The notes below the pieces were generated by a model. That model did not search any database, was not told the origin of the DNA, and was given only the letters and a program-made list of their open reading frames with translations. A program made the position numbers and the translations under genes. Positions 10,095-19,882 of a stretch of DNA of 64,000 nt are shown here, in pieces. Numbering within the stretch: the first letter of the stretch is position 1; the number at the start of each line of letters is the position of its first letter. This DNA comes from Kluyveromyces lactis (lineage: Eukaryota; Ascomycota; Saccharomycetes; Saccharomycetales; Saccharomycetaceae): assembly GCF_000002515.2 (NCBI RefSeq), contig NC_006040.1, forward strand, positions 620,001 through 684,000, read 5' to 3'.

Positions 10095-11726
10095 TTACTC
10101 AGCAAATCTAAAGTCTAATCTCTTATTAGCCGTATCAGTGGTATTATGAATATATTCAATACGTTCATCTTCGGACATCTTGCTCCAGATGGCTTCCTTA
10201 TCCTTGTTTCTTTTATGATAATACCATTTCACAAACAAAAAGATTGGAGTAGTTACAACTGCTAATGAAAATAGAACAGTATTACCAGTGTGGTATAATG
10301 GTTTATCATTTTCTCTGTAGATCTGAGCGGAATAGATAGCCCCAACCTGGACAGCCATATTATACAATGCAGAACTCAAAGCTCTGGTTTTGATGGAGTT
10401 GGAATTTCTGGAGACCCAACTGACACAAATTGCGTGGACATATGGGGAACCTAGCAATAGTGTACATAATGCAAACGTAGGCCAAGCTTCAACTAGGGAC
10501 CCCTTCCACCATCTTAGAATAGCGAGGAAGAAGGCATTCCATACAGCTGAGATGATACCCATATAGGCTCTCTGTTTGACTCGTTCTGAGAACCACGTGA
10601 TTCCGAGAAGGAAAATGATATGAATAACCTGATATGGAATAGAAAGTAGCTGCACATTGAATGTGCTGAACCCCACAGATTTTAGAGTTAGGGTGAGATA
10701 TGTTGTTAGAACATTCGTTGGCACATAAGCAATCAACCCAATGAAGTAAATTGGCCATAAATCATAATCAGAGATGGCAGACCAAATCAATTTGAAAGAG
10801 ATTGGTTGTCTGTTATGCATATCACCCTTAGATGGATCATCTCTAAGAACTCTATTAACAACGATCTTCTCCTCTCTCTCTGTGAACCAACCCTTTGGAT
10901 GCATCCAATTCTTTGTTTGAACGGCACTAGGTACCATTAAATAGAATCCTGTGAGACCAATAAAGAAGGTTAAAATGCCTTCTAGAAGGAACAAATACTG
11001 CCATCCAGCAAGACCACCGATACCTCTCATTCTTAAGATACCGTATGCCAATATAGCGCTAAGTATCTGAACTAATGATAAACTCGTCCAGAACCAAGAT
11101 AATCTGATCGAAAACTCTTTACTGGTAAAGAAGTAAGTTAACCATAGAACAAGATCAGCGATAAAACCACCTTCTAGAGCTCCGATCAAACATCTGCAAA
11201 TAAAAAAACCAGTCTTATTATGCATAGCAGCCTGCGCCATGGCCACAACGGACCAAGAACAAATTTGAATGGGAATGAAAATATCTGGGCCTAATCTCTT
11301 AGAGATCAATTGGGAGGGGATTTCGGCTAGTAAAAAGGAGATGTAGAAGATTTGATTACCTAAATTGTAATCATTTCTGTTCATACCCAAATCTTCAAGT
11401 AGATTATCGACCACAGCCTGTGATAGATTACCACGATCTAATTGAAGAGCAACAAATAAGTAGCACGCAACCAACGCAACTCTGATGTTCAATTTCCGAA
11501 CGACTTTTTGTTCTTCCTCCTTTGTCCATGTGAACTCTGGATCAAACGCACTTCTACTCTCGTACTTACTGTCATCGTATAATGCACGATAGTATTCTGC
11601 GATTTTTGGATCACTGAAGGGATTATCAGAAGTTAAGGAATCTTGAGAACGGATTTCGACATCAAAACTTGATATCGAAACCCTTTTCACATCAACTTCG
11701 GCCCTGCGTTTGTCGGAATCTGCCAT
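10095..11726 (-). CDS. SOA1: Dal5-family anion:H+ symporter, SOA1 (YIL166C)-like
   Basis: 543 residues using the ATG at 11726, the same length class as S. cerevisiae Soa1 (about 542). The frame stays open a further 58 codons upstream to an ATG at 11900, but that extension resembles nothing. About 12 membrane segments; the first follows a 90-residue cytoplasmic N-terminus. The LDRGNLSQA motif after the first segment and the GFFICRCLIGALEGGF stretch are typical of the allantoate permease family. Soa1 imports sulfate, sulfite and sulfonates; related members import allantoate, nicotinate or biotin precursors, so the substrate is inferred. The gene is absent from the S. cerevisiae copy of this block, hence an insertion. 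Confidence 0.75.
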   Translation of the reverse strand: MADSDKRRAEVDVKRVSISSFDVEIRSQDSLTSDNPFSDPKIAEYYRALYDDSKYESRSAFDPEFTWTKEEEQKVVRKLNIRVALVACYLFVALQLDRGNLSQAVVDNLLEDLGMNRNDYNLGNQIFYISFLLAEIPSQLISKRLGPDIFIPIQICSWSVVAMAQAAMHNKTGFFICRCLIGALEGGFIADLVLWLTYFFTSKEFSIRLSWFWTSLSLVQILSAILAYGILRMRGIGGLAGWQYLFLLEGILTFFIGLTGFYLMVPSAVQTKNWMHPKGWFTEREEKIVVNRVLRDDPSKGDMHNRQPISFKLIWSAISDYDLWPIYFIGLIAYVPTNVLTTYLTLTLKSVGFSTFNVQLLSIPYQVIHIIFLLGITWFSERVKQRAYMGIISAVWNAFFLAILRWWKGSLVEAWPTFALCTLLLGSPYVHAICVSWVSRNSNSIKTRALSSALYNMAVQVGAIYSAQIYRENDKPLYHTGNTVLFSLAVVTTPIFLFVKWYYHKRNKDKEAIWSKMSEDERIEYIHNTTDTANKRLDFRFAE

Positions 11727-13062
11727 TGCCAAACTTTTATAATGTTGGTTTGCTGGTTTGTAAGATCTAATGCTGTAACAAAATTCACGCTTCAACCACA
11801 ACCATGATTGAGAGCAAGATGATCCTGATTCAATGACAGAAATCCACGGTATTTGTTCACTGTTTATATATCGTTTATTTCTTACCGATTCCATGCACAA
11901 TATGTATGGACTTTGCTGCTAAAGCATAGCTGAAGAAGTATTACTAGTGTAAGTTGGCAGTGAACCCTTCGGAAGTCATCTTAGGACCCTTGTTATTGCC
12001 TATGAATTGTAACAGTCAATTCAAAGAGTCATTGAAAGACTGCATGCAAGTTGGCTTGCAAATTTCGAAACAGAGACGAGAGACCGTAAAATATCACGAG
12101 GAATAGACCCTGATGGAAAGTACTCGTCGACAGTCTAAAGTCATTGTCTTAAAGTTACCTATATTTGTAGAAAAAGTAGAGAAGGTCTTTAAACCTGGGG
12201 TAAGCTTGCATATCGAAGACATCACAATTAATTCAGTAGACGTTCACATAAGGTAACAATTCCACAGATACCAGAAACATTGGACCTTTCATTTCCCTGG
12301 TTACAAAATTTCTTTGAACGGAAGAATTACACAGCCCTACCAGAGACGAACTTCTCGACAAAACGGCTGGATCTTGGTTCTAACATTTTCTTTGGCGACT
12401 GCAATTTAATGAATCAGCGTGTCTTCCAAAAGACATAATGACTCCCGACAGATTGAGACGTGCAGAATTCTGTCAGCGTCTTTGAAAAAATACCTGAACG
12501 ATTAGTAAGAATAGATCTATGTTTTTGCAGTTGTGGACCCTATTGAATTTAGTACAGTCCTGATTAAGCCAGGGTCCTTCTAGGGAAAATGTAATCTTTC
12601 GGTTTAATTAGGTAGCAGGGAGATTGTTTGTAGCCATTCCGGTTGTTTAAACAGCATTAAGATTAGACGATGCTTTAACTGATTTGTGTTCTTTCGTCTC
12701 AATTTATGAGTTTCTTGACGATTTGACAAAGTCAGAGCTTCTTTGTCTTTAATTCTACGCGGAGTCGTACACAGATTGCTTGGTTGTGAGGATCTCTCAG
12801 TTTATGTCCTCTATCGTTATTCTAGCACGTGACTTTGCTGAATTAGATATTTGAACGTAGCAGCTACATACTTTGCGAAACGTCTGCATTGGACTAATCC
12901 ATTCCTTTATATGACCATATATTGTCCTATACTTCGACGAATATGATGCAAGTACAGATAATAGCTAGCTATGAGAAGCAAAATTCCAAAATAGTTAACA
13001 AATTCGCATTAAGCTTTAAATTGTATGTAATAGAGATTGATACTTATACAGTTTCAACATGC
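11727..13062. other. SOA1-like upstream / RPL33 downstream region
   Basis: 1336 bp, unusually long for this genome. It contains an AGCACGTGACT E-box (Cbf1 type) near 12825-12835, which would fit sulfur-regulated control of the transporter but is about 1.1 kb from its ATG. No reading frame looks coding. Confidence 0.4.
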
Positions 13063-14027
13063 TTAGATGTTAGATGGGTACAAGAAGATTCTGACAGAAG
13101 CACCGAAAGTCTTAGCTGGCAAGTTAGATCTGAATGTAGCTCTAACGACACCGGAGTTACCGTGTGTTCTGTTGATCTTACCCCAGATAACTCTGATCTT
13201 GGAACCTCTGACTTCCTTGGAGCATCTGTAGACATAGGCGACTCTCTTACCCAAGTAGAACTTAGCGTCTTCTGGGTTGGCAACACCTTCAATCTTGACC
13301 AAAGAGACGTTTGGGTTGTTAACGCTCTTGGATCTTTGGTATGACAAATGCTTACCTTTGACGTACACTGTAAAAATTAAACCACGTAGGGATGAAAAAG
13401 GTTAGTAAGGGTGAGTTTTTAATTGGAGGTCCAGATAGTACAGGTAATGCTGCCACGAGTGAATAAAATAATATTCATCCATGAAAACAGAACCTCATAT
13501 GATTGTCATAATAATGAAGAGTATACCCCATTAGAAGGGAATGAACATGGATTTGTTATGTCTGTCCTGGCTAATATCAGTACTAAATTTTCACGTACTA
13601 AGTACTTCCGTCGTATTCCGAAAAAGGTTGATAGAGTTGAAATCAGTCACATCTAAATGATCTTATCTATGATAAATGAACATCCATGATATCATCGTTG
13701 CAATCTATTTCCAACCACCACCAAGTATAGTTTTTCATGCTTCCAATATTCTGTAACGTATTCCAATAGAGGACCTTTCCACTGGTCTACGCATATAGCA
13801 TTGCTTCATATTCATCACAATATATCCTGGTTATATTGTTTGAAGATTACGATGTGCTTAAAAAGCCCAGCGATCCACTAATCGTATTCAGAAACTCACT
13901 ATTCCATGTCTGATTAATTTCTATTCTAATGACTCAATACACGTTCTTCTCTTACTCTGACAATATCTATCTGCGATTTTAATCGTTTAGGCATTACGTT
14001 GCACATACATCTATGGGATTCAGCCAT
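13063..14027 (-). CDS. RPL33: 60S ribosomal protein eL33 (Rpl33), with intron
   Basis: Two exons on the minus strand: 14009-14027 (ATGGCTGAATCCCATAGAT, encoding MAESHR plus one base) and 13063-13367. The intron (13368-14008, 641 nt) has donor GTATGT at 14008-14003, branch point TACTAAC at 13407-13401 and acceptor ACAG at 13371-13368. The spliced product is 107 residues, the exact family length, with [20 protein letters not shown] and the end [14 protein letters not shown]. It is a large-subunit protein near the tRNA exit region. The split of a Leu codon after SHR matches the S. cerevisiae RPL33 genes. One gene stands for RPL33A/B. A strong Rap1 site lies 534 bp upstream. Confidence 0.97.
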
Positions 14028-14179
14028 TGTTTCGTTGGTTCTTGAGGTCGTTGACTGGAATATATCGAACTAAATGTTACTATGGCCTATTTCAATTACT
14101 AGTCAAATATTAACTAATAGAATATTGTTGATAGTTTGTTGTATTCTGAAAATTGAAACTACAACTACACTGGAAAACG

Positions 14180-14465
14180 GGAAAGAAACACTGCCTAGGC
14201 CAGAGCGAGCGTAGACGGAAGGGAACTGAGCCTAGAAAGCCGGCTCACCTGGGGAATAGTACAGAAGCGACAGGAGGGACAGATCCCAAGGAAAGGGAGC
14301 TTACCATAGGGAGGGGGAAACTGTTCTGAGGCTGGCGGAAGGGGCACTGAGCTCACTGCAACTCCCAACATCCAACGTCTCACTCGCTGGCATGCGGGCT
14401 AACCGTAGGCTCGGAGTGAAACTGAGTCTGCTACCGCGTAAACCTCTACTGGAGGGTGTCGCTGC
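14180..14465 (-). promoter_or_regulatory. GC-rich block in the RPL33 promoter
   Basis: Much richer in G+C than its surroundings. On the RPL33 sense strand it is rich in C/T and G and poor in A. It sits about 150-440 bp before the ATG, between the Rap1 site and the start. A block of the same composition and placement precedes RPL42. Confidence 0.55.
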
Positions 14466-14560
14466 ACTTTGATTGATAAGCGATATACCTCATTAGGAAG
14501 CTACTTTGTTATGGAAAACGACTTGAGAAAACAAAAGAAAAAACAAACATATGAGAGGAA

Positions 14561-14572
14561 ATGTATGGGTGT
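14561..14572 (-). promoter_or_regulatory. Rap1 site upstream of RPL33
   Basis: The minus strand reads ACACCCATACAT, a perfect match to the Rap1 consensus ACACCCRYACAY. Rap1 drives most ribosomal protein genes in this yeast family. Confidence 0.85.
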
Positions 14573-14808
14573 ATGGATATCAAACAGTCCCGCCTATATC
14601 TACTGCTCACCAGTATATGGCTATAGTAATACATAATATAAAGTGAAAGGAAGAGAAGGAAATTCAGCTGATGAGGGCACTCAAGGTAGAACTAGTGACG
14701 GTTGTTATATTGGACGCTACAGGTATGCTTCAAAGTGTTTAGGCACCGGAGATCAGGTTGACCATTTTGTGCCTGTTCAATGAGATTCGTGTCAGTTGTG
14801 CCGATGAA

Positions 14809-14870
14809 TTACCCGGCCAGATATTGTAAACCCTAACCCAGCATTAGCCCTTCGCCACAGACGTTACCCG
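14809..14870 (+). promoter_or_regulatory. two Reb1-type sites
   Basis: TTACCCGG at 14809-14816 and TTACCCG at 14864-14870 match the Reb1 core (CGGGTAA). Reb1 sites here probably keep the region nucleosome-free or act as a roadblock terminator between RPL33 and the flavin monooxygenase. Confidence 0.55.
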
Positions 14871-14964
14871 AATATATAATTTCTTTTTCGAACTTGACTG
14901 ATGTGAAAAATAATCCAATTGAAAAAGTATAAAAGGCGAGGTATGATGGGAAGATGTTGGAAAA

Positions 14965-15165
14965 CTATTGTTGCGCGTTTATGTTAAATCTTTTTTGATT
15001 TATTCTTAAATAGTTGTCGACGTACTTCATAGGATCATTTCTATAGGAATCGTCACTCTTTGACTCTTCAAAAGAGCCACTGAATCCAACTTGGTTGATG
15101 AGCCGAAGAACCTTTGTACCCAAGAGTGAGAAAAAAGAATGTATTATTAGCTTGGTCCACAACCC
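14965..15165 (-). other. unassigned short open frame without ATG
   Basis: About 66 codons, closed upstream by TAA at 15166-15168, with TTG as first possible start and only a late ATG. The peptide has a varied, protein-like composition (SFFSLLGTKVLRLINQVGF, then polar residues). An ATG in another frame 20-30 bp upstream opens a short overlapping peptide (MAKPLRVVDQ...), so a frame change or an exon boundary would be needed. No intron signals are convincing. Could be chance. Confidence 0.15.
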
Positions 15166-15850
15166 TTAGCGGTTTGGCCATCTACTCCCACATTTTTGCT
15201 TTGCCTTTTGCATATGGTTTGTGTATGGATAGAGAACTTAGCTTGGTGGTTTAGAAGTAGGAATTTCGATTCTATGCTTTTTGAACTTACCGGCTTTTTT
15301 CTTGTTTTAACTCCTGCATGAACCGCCTTTTAATTGGCGCGATGATCTTTGCCCAGTTTGTGGACTTCTTCGTGAGGGGACAAACGTATTGGGTGGGTAC
15401 AAATGGCAGTCTGACAAGTTTTCATTTATATATTTCCTAAGTTGTTTCCTTTTGTCAATAGATGCATCTTGCATGCATTCTATGACACTCCATCAAAGGT
15501 TTGATGGACAATTTAGAAAATATATGATACTATTACCGATTTTTAGGGATTAGACTAACTCTCCATTTGAATGTTAAGTGGAAGAAGTAAGTATTCTCAT
15601 AAAATCGACCATTATGTTCGAAAAGTGTTAATAGTAAATATAGAGCAATAATAATAATAGGTCGTAAATAATAGTAAAAACAATGATCATAAAAGTATAT
15701 ACCTGTCATGAGGACAACAATAAGTTTGTTACTTTCTTCATCAGTTTGATTTTTTTTTTGGCAGATGTGAATTCAATATTTGACGCCACAGAGTGTCAAG
15801 TGACAAAATAAGGCAACCGTAGAAAAAGAGCAATTCTTAGGCCGTTCCAA

Positions 15851-17941
15851 TCAGTATTCAAGGCCTTTCACTTGTTGAATAATCCTCAATGCTAGTCTCT
15901 TAGAGTAGTATCTGGATACAGCCAAGTTACCACCCATGTACCAGAAGTTTGGATGGCCAGAGTCTCTCCAAATAGTCTTCAATTCACCTTCTTTGTCCAA
16001 ACCCCAGACAGGGTCCAATCTGTCAGCAACTCTGTCTCCAAACAATCTTCTGGCTGTTTCTTTCATGTTGGTGTAACCAGTAGCCATAACAATAACGTCC
16101 AAACCTTCAAGGATGGTTCCGTCGGTAAATTCCACACCTGTACCGGATGGCAAGAATCTCTTGATACTTTGACCTTGCTTAATCTTAACCTTACCATCAC
16201 AGATCAATTTGGAGCAACCAACATCAATGTAGTAACCAGATCCTTGACGGAAGTACAATCCGAACAAACCAGTACCACCGTAACCGGCATTTGTCTTGAA
16301 ACCACGTCTTTCCAATGCCTTCAATAATTCGACATCGTCTTGACATGATGCACGGTATTGTTGTTGCATAACACCGTTTAACAAAGAAAGTGGCATTGAG
16401 TGGAAAATTCTGTCAGCGGTTTCAGTTAATGGCCCGGTTTCGTCGTAAACACCTCTAATGTTATGGTACATACCATGTTCCACAGTAATGACACAAGTCG
16501 AGGATCTTTGCAACATGGTAACATCAACGTTTTGTTCGTAGAAATCTTGGCAAATATCATGTGCAGAATTACAACCACCAACAACTAATGCCTTCCCACC
16601 ACTGAATTCAGCACCAGATCCATGCTTGGAAGAGTGAACGATTTTCCCCTTGAACAACTCTTGGTCTTGGAACTTAGGCATACGTGGTTCACCGGAATGA
16701 CCAGTGGCCATAACCAAATGATCTGGGGTGTATGTGATAATCTTACCCGTATTGAAATCCTTAACTTGAACTGTCCATTTGTTCGAAACGTCATCAAAAG
16801 TAGCACCGGTAACCATGGAACTACATTTATAGTTCAAATCCATTGTCTTTGCATAACCTTCAAACCAATCACCAATCTTATCTTTTGGAGTGAAAATTGG
16901 CCAAGATGGTGGGAAGTTCAAATATGGCAAATGGTCATACCAGACTGGGTCATGCAAAACCAAAAACTTGTAACGGTTTCTCCAGTTATCACCAATCTTG
17001 GGGTTCATTTCAATGATCAAGGAGTTAACCCCAAACATCTTCAATCTTGCTGCGACAGTTAAACCACCTTGTCCACCACCAACGATCAAGACAGTTGGTT
17101 GATGGTCTTCAGTGAAAGTGGATTCTTTAGCTCTTCTTTCGACCCAAGATTCTCTACCAACGTGTTGACCATGGTTAACACCTTCTGGTCTGTTACCGAA
17201 GATAGCTTCAGGATACTCTTTATAATCTTCCAACCCAGTGTAGAAGGTGAAAGCTTTCAAAGTTGATTTTTGCAATTTCTCATCATAAACAGCGGTCAAT
17301 CTGGCAATACCTTTACCACTACCCAATTTATTTTCAAAAGTGTAATAAACTTGAACCCATTCCACAGGAGGTCTACCTGATTTTGGTTCATGCATCAACA
17401 CCTTACCGTAACCGGAAGTGTATCTATAATCGGCCAATTTATCCAATTGGAAATTGGACAATTTAGCCTTGGACAATAGCGGTTGTAAATCGTTTGACAA
17501 GTTTTCCAAACCGATGAAAGAATGTAAATCAAAAGTGACACCTAAATGATCTCTCCAGGTACCGTGGTTTCCAAACAACCGAGACCAGTCTTCTTCTGAA
17601 ACCGATGTGGAACCGGAATTGATCTTATTCATCAAAACATTGAATTGTTCGAACCATTCGTCAACCAATGGTCCGATCTTGGATTCATCAGCAATCAACT
17701 CTGGAGAAGCAGTAACATTAACACCGTACACTTTCTCTAATGGTAAATCATCGGAAACAGCTTCGTGAAGAATTGGAGGGTAAACTTCCTTATTGTAGAA
17801 ATCTTCCTCGTGTAGTATTTTCTTCATATCCTGGACATTTTCCGCTTCTGGAAAAGTACCTTCAGAAGATTTAGTTTGTTTCAAAGCGTGAGCGACACCG
17901 TCAAGTGTATTATTCAAACCGACAGTCGCGACAGGAGCCAT
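15851..17941 (-). CDS. flavin-containing monooxygenase (YUCCA-like) with N-terminal extra domain
   Basis: 696 residues. The C-terminal two thirds is an FMO: FAD motif GGGQGG at 288-293, FMO-type F-x-G-x3-H (F430, G432, H436), NADPH-binding VVGGCNSAHD 453-462 (a variant glycine motif common in fungal and bacterial members of the subfamily) and a late ATGY motif. The first 280 residues contain no flavin motif; residues 85-245 look like an NTF2/SnoaL-type fold (inference). No signal peptide or membrane segment, so probably cytosolic. Preferred yeast codons throughout suggest strong expression. There is no S. cerevisiae counterpart in this position. The substrate is unknown; NADPH-dependent oxygenation of an amine, sulfur or keto compound is what the family does. 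Confidence 0.85.
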   Translation of the reverse strand: MAPVATVGLNNTLDGVAHALKQTKSSEGTFPEAENVQDMKKILHEEDFYNKEVYPPILHEAVSDDLPLEKVYGVNVTASPELIADESKIGPLVDEWFEQFNVLMNKINSGSTSVSEEDWSRLFGNHGTWRDHLGVTFDLHSFIGLENLSNDLQPLLSKAKLSNFQLDKLADYRYTSGYGKVLMHEPKSGRPPVEWVQVYYTFENKLGSGKGIARLTAVYDEKLQKSTLKAFTFYTGLEDYKEYPEAIFGNRPEGVNHGQHVGRESWVERRAKESTFTEDHQPTVLIVGGGQGGLTVAARLKMFGVNSLIIEMNPKIGDNWRNRYKFLVLHDPVWYDHLPYLNFPPSWPIFTPKDKIGDWFEGYAKTMDLNYKCSSMVTGATFDDVSNKWTVQVKDFNTGKIITYTPDHLVMATGHSGEPRMPKFQDQELFKGKIVHSSKHGSGAEFSGGKALVVGGCNSAHDICQDFYEQNVDVTMLQRSSTCVITVEHGMYHNIRGVYDETGPLTETADRIFHSMPLSLLNGVMQQQYRASCQDDVELLKALERRGFKTNAGYGGTGLFGLYFRQGSGYYIDVGCSKLICDGKVKIKQGQSIKRFLPSGTGVEFTDGTILEGLDVIVMATGYTNMKETARRLFGDRVADRLDPVWGLDKEGELKTIWRDSGHPNFWYMGGNLAVSRYYSKRLALRIIQQVKGLEY

Positions 17942-17995
17942 AATTAATGTGTTTGCGTATACCTTTTTTTTATTTCACCCTAATAAAGGAGTTAT

Positions 17996-18026
17996 TGTTT
18001 GTTTGTTTGTTTGTTTGGTTGGTTGG
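17996..18026. repeat. GTTT/GGTT tetranucleotide repeat
   Basis: About five GTTT units followed by GGTT units, 55-85 bp upstream of the flavin monooxygenase ATG, thus probably in its 5' UTR or core promoter (CAAAC repeats on the transcribed sense). Confidence 0.8.
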
Positions 18027-18241
18027 TAGGGATGTAGATATGATGAATACAATAAATTGGAATGGAGTGAGATGGACAATTGGTTACAGATGAAACCCAT
18101 CTATTTATACAATTTTTTTCTATCAAGACAACATCTTATGTTGGGGTGAAATTCCTCATAATAAATTGCCAAGTCGTGGATTTCAGTTTGTTGAATAAGT
18201 TAATCATTGGAACAGTCAATCGAACTCCATTGAGAAGAGAT

Positions 18242-18266
18242 GGAGTGGGGCTATTAGCCCCACTCC
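18242..18266. repeat. inverted repeat, 12-bp perfect arms
   Basis: GGAGTGGGGCTA at 18242-18253, a single T, then TAGCCCCACTCC at 18255-18266. Perfect arms with a one-base centre. First of four inverted repeats upstream of the flavin monooxygenase. Confidence 0.95.
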
Positions 18267-18304
18267 GTGACATAACAAAGTTCTGAAAAGAAGAAAAGAA
18301 AAAA

Positions 18305-18332
18305 TGTCACTGCAGCTATAGCTGCAGTGACA
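18305..18332. repeat. 28-bp perfect palindrome
   Basis: TGTCACTGCAGCTA at 18305-18318 followed directly by its reverse complement at 18319-18332. No loop. Contains two PstI-like CTGCAG cores. A further CAGTGACA half follows. Confidence 0.95.
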
Positions 18333-18552
18333 GTGACACTAGACAGAAAAAGAAAGCGAGAACTCCGAATATTTGCGGGGGTCAATAGCACAAGATAAGG
18401 TAACCTCGCTTGGAATTGAACAAGAATGTCCAATGTGATGGTCTCTCAATAGCAGCCGTCATAATTAAAAAAACACATTCGAAGAACCAGTTTATCGGAC
18501 TCGGTCACTCAAAAAGAAAAAAAGCTAAAAACTAAAACACAAACCGGTAGTA

Positions 18553-18582
18553 ACAAGATACAGTTTGGAAACTGTATCTTGT
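18553..18582. repeat. inverted repeat, 14-bp perfect arms
   Basis: ACAAGATACAGTTT at 18553-18566, a GG spacer, then the exact reverse complement at 18569-18582. Sequence unrelated to the neighbouring palindromes. Confidence 0.95.
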
Positions 18583-18924
18583 ACCTTAAAACGCAACGAA
18601 AGAGAGTGAAAGTGGGGTAGAAACCTGGTGCTTTGGTGGGTCTTGAAACCAGCCTTACCTTGGACCCAGCCTTACCCTACTCCAAGGCCAGTGCATCACA
18701 TTAGATTAGCAACGGTAGCCGTTTGCCCCTTGCAGAAATGTCTTGACAATGTGAATCATGAAATGACGGTATTTCCCCAGCCCTTCGGACTAAAATAAGC
18801 AGAAGTGGAGGCAAACACTGCGGTGCGTTACCGAAAACGAAGCCTAAAGAGCCGGTCCGCATCGTTGCCTAGGTCTGTGTCCTTTTCCCCACATTGGTTC
18901 TTCTCCGCGTTTTTCTACGTCATA

Positions 18925-18952
18925 TTGGAGGAGCATTCACATACTCCTCCAA
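18925..18952. repeat. inverted repeat, 9-bp perfect arms
   Basis: TTGGAGGAG at 18925-18933 and CTCCTCCAA at 18944-18952 around a 10-base loop. Confidence 0.85.
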
Positions 18953-19178
18953 AAATGAAAATGAAACAAAAAAAAAGCTTAATCAAAGGCATGCAGTAAT
19001 GCGGATCCATAGAGGTGCAGCATGTGGAAAGCGGAAAAAGCAAGTTCCGTGGAAGCTCGTAGCTTCTGCGATGGTGAGAAGGTATAGGGGATAAAGGAAC
19101 TCAAGAAATTTCGGAGTTAGCGTTTTGCTAGCGTTTTGCGTTTTTCTTATCTTTTCCAGTTTTTTTATTATTATTTCT

Positions 19179-19625
19179 TTACTTGACGTTTCTGTCTATA
19201 CATTTCGTTATGTTTTGTAGCATGTTGATTTGATCTGCTCCGTTTAATGTGAATTCTGCCGTTTTCGAAGCAATTTGTACGTAGCATGGTCTATGGTATT
19301 TGAGAACCAAAATGCGGGTAACCTTGTGAATAAGATCGTGGATCTGATGGTCATTACTTTCGATGAGGTCTGCTACGCAGACCTCATTGCTCTTTGGTGT
19401 GCTCTGGACGCGTCCAACAAACTCTATCCCATAGCAGTAACCTTGTAGATACGTTCTTGAGTCCCCACTGGACAAGTCTCCGCAGTTCAAGTATATGGCT
19501 ATGGAGAGCGCAGTTTTGCGGTCCTGTGATACTATCGGGTCCCTATGCGGGCTTGTTGTGCATCGCACGCTCGTTGGCGTACCTTCAAAGCTTGTCCACG
19601 TGTCCTGGAATGTAAGGGTAGTCAT
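19179..19625 (-). CDS. POC4: Poc4, 20S proteasome assembly chaperone
   Basis: 148 residues from the ATG at 19625, exactly the S. cerevisiae Poc4 length as I recall it; an upstream in-frame ATG at 19670 would add 15 basic residues and is less likely. Small alpha/beta protein without membrane segment. With Irc25/Poc3, Poc4 guides assembly of the proteasome alpha ring. Sequence similarity is modest by eye; the call leans on length and on order, because POC4 (YPL144W) sits between RPL33 and KES1 in S. cerevisiae. It is divergent from DFR1 across 257 bp. Confidence 0.8.
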   Translation of the reverse strand: MTTLTFQDTWTSFEGTPTSVRCTTSPHRDPIVSQDRKTALSIAIYLNCGDLSSGDSRTYLQGYCYGIEFVGRVQSTPKSNEVCVADLIESNDHQIHDLIHKVTRILVLKYHRPCYVQIASKTAEFTLNGADQINMLQNITKCIDRNVK

Positions 19626-19882
19626 CTTGAGGAAACGAAACAATCGGAGTGAAAGGCGGGGGAGGGGCACGTCTTTTGTGCCTCTTTACCTCTTTTCTTT
19701 AAGTTCAGCTCCTCTTTCGTAACCTTTACTTTCTTAACTTTCGGTTTTTGATCTAAATTTCAAGATTAACGTTTACAGGTTTTCGTGAACAGAAAAGACG
19801 TGTTGGTGGAAAAGTTGGATCAGACATTGTTGAGAGATCTGTTAAAACTCTTCCCTTTGAGCTTGCCCCAATCAAATACACC

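Larger units (their letters stand above)
14028..15850. other. RPL33 upstream / flavin monooxygenase downstream region
   Basis: 1823 bp. Beyond the GC-rich block, Rap1 and Reb1 sites it contains TATAAAAG near 14930 (+ strand) without a convincing gene after it, and a short open stretch on the minus strand at 14965-15165 (listed separately). The remainder (15170-15850) is AT-rich with T-runs. Confidence 0.45.
17942..19178. other. flavin monooxygenase upstream region with palindromes
   Basis: 1237 bp between POC4 and the flavin monooxygenase, both on the minus strand. Besides the four inverted repeats it has a direct repeat CCAGCCTTACC at 18649-18659 and 18666-18676. No protein frame or RNA gene was recognised. 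Confidence 0.55.

Noticed and set aside
11727-11900. A 58-residue N-terminal extension of the SOA1-like transporter.
   Set aside because: The internal start gives the family length and the extension resembles no transporter N-terminus.
12922-13344. A 140-codon plus-strand frame opposite RPL33.
   Set aside because: It is antisense to RPL33 exon 2 and its openness follows from RPL33 codon bias.
13423-13656. A 77-codon plus-strand frame inside the RPL33 intron.
   Set aside because: No family features; it overlaps the intron of a firmly defined gene and is probably chance.
15340-15420. A possible C/D-box snoRNA (GATGA ... CTGA).
   Set aside because: The C box is CGATGAT rather than RTGATGA and no terminal stem was found.
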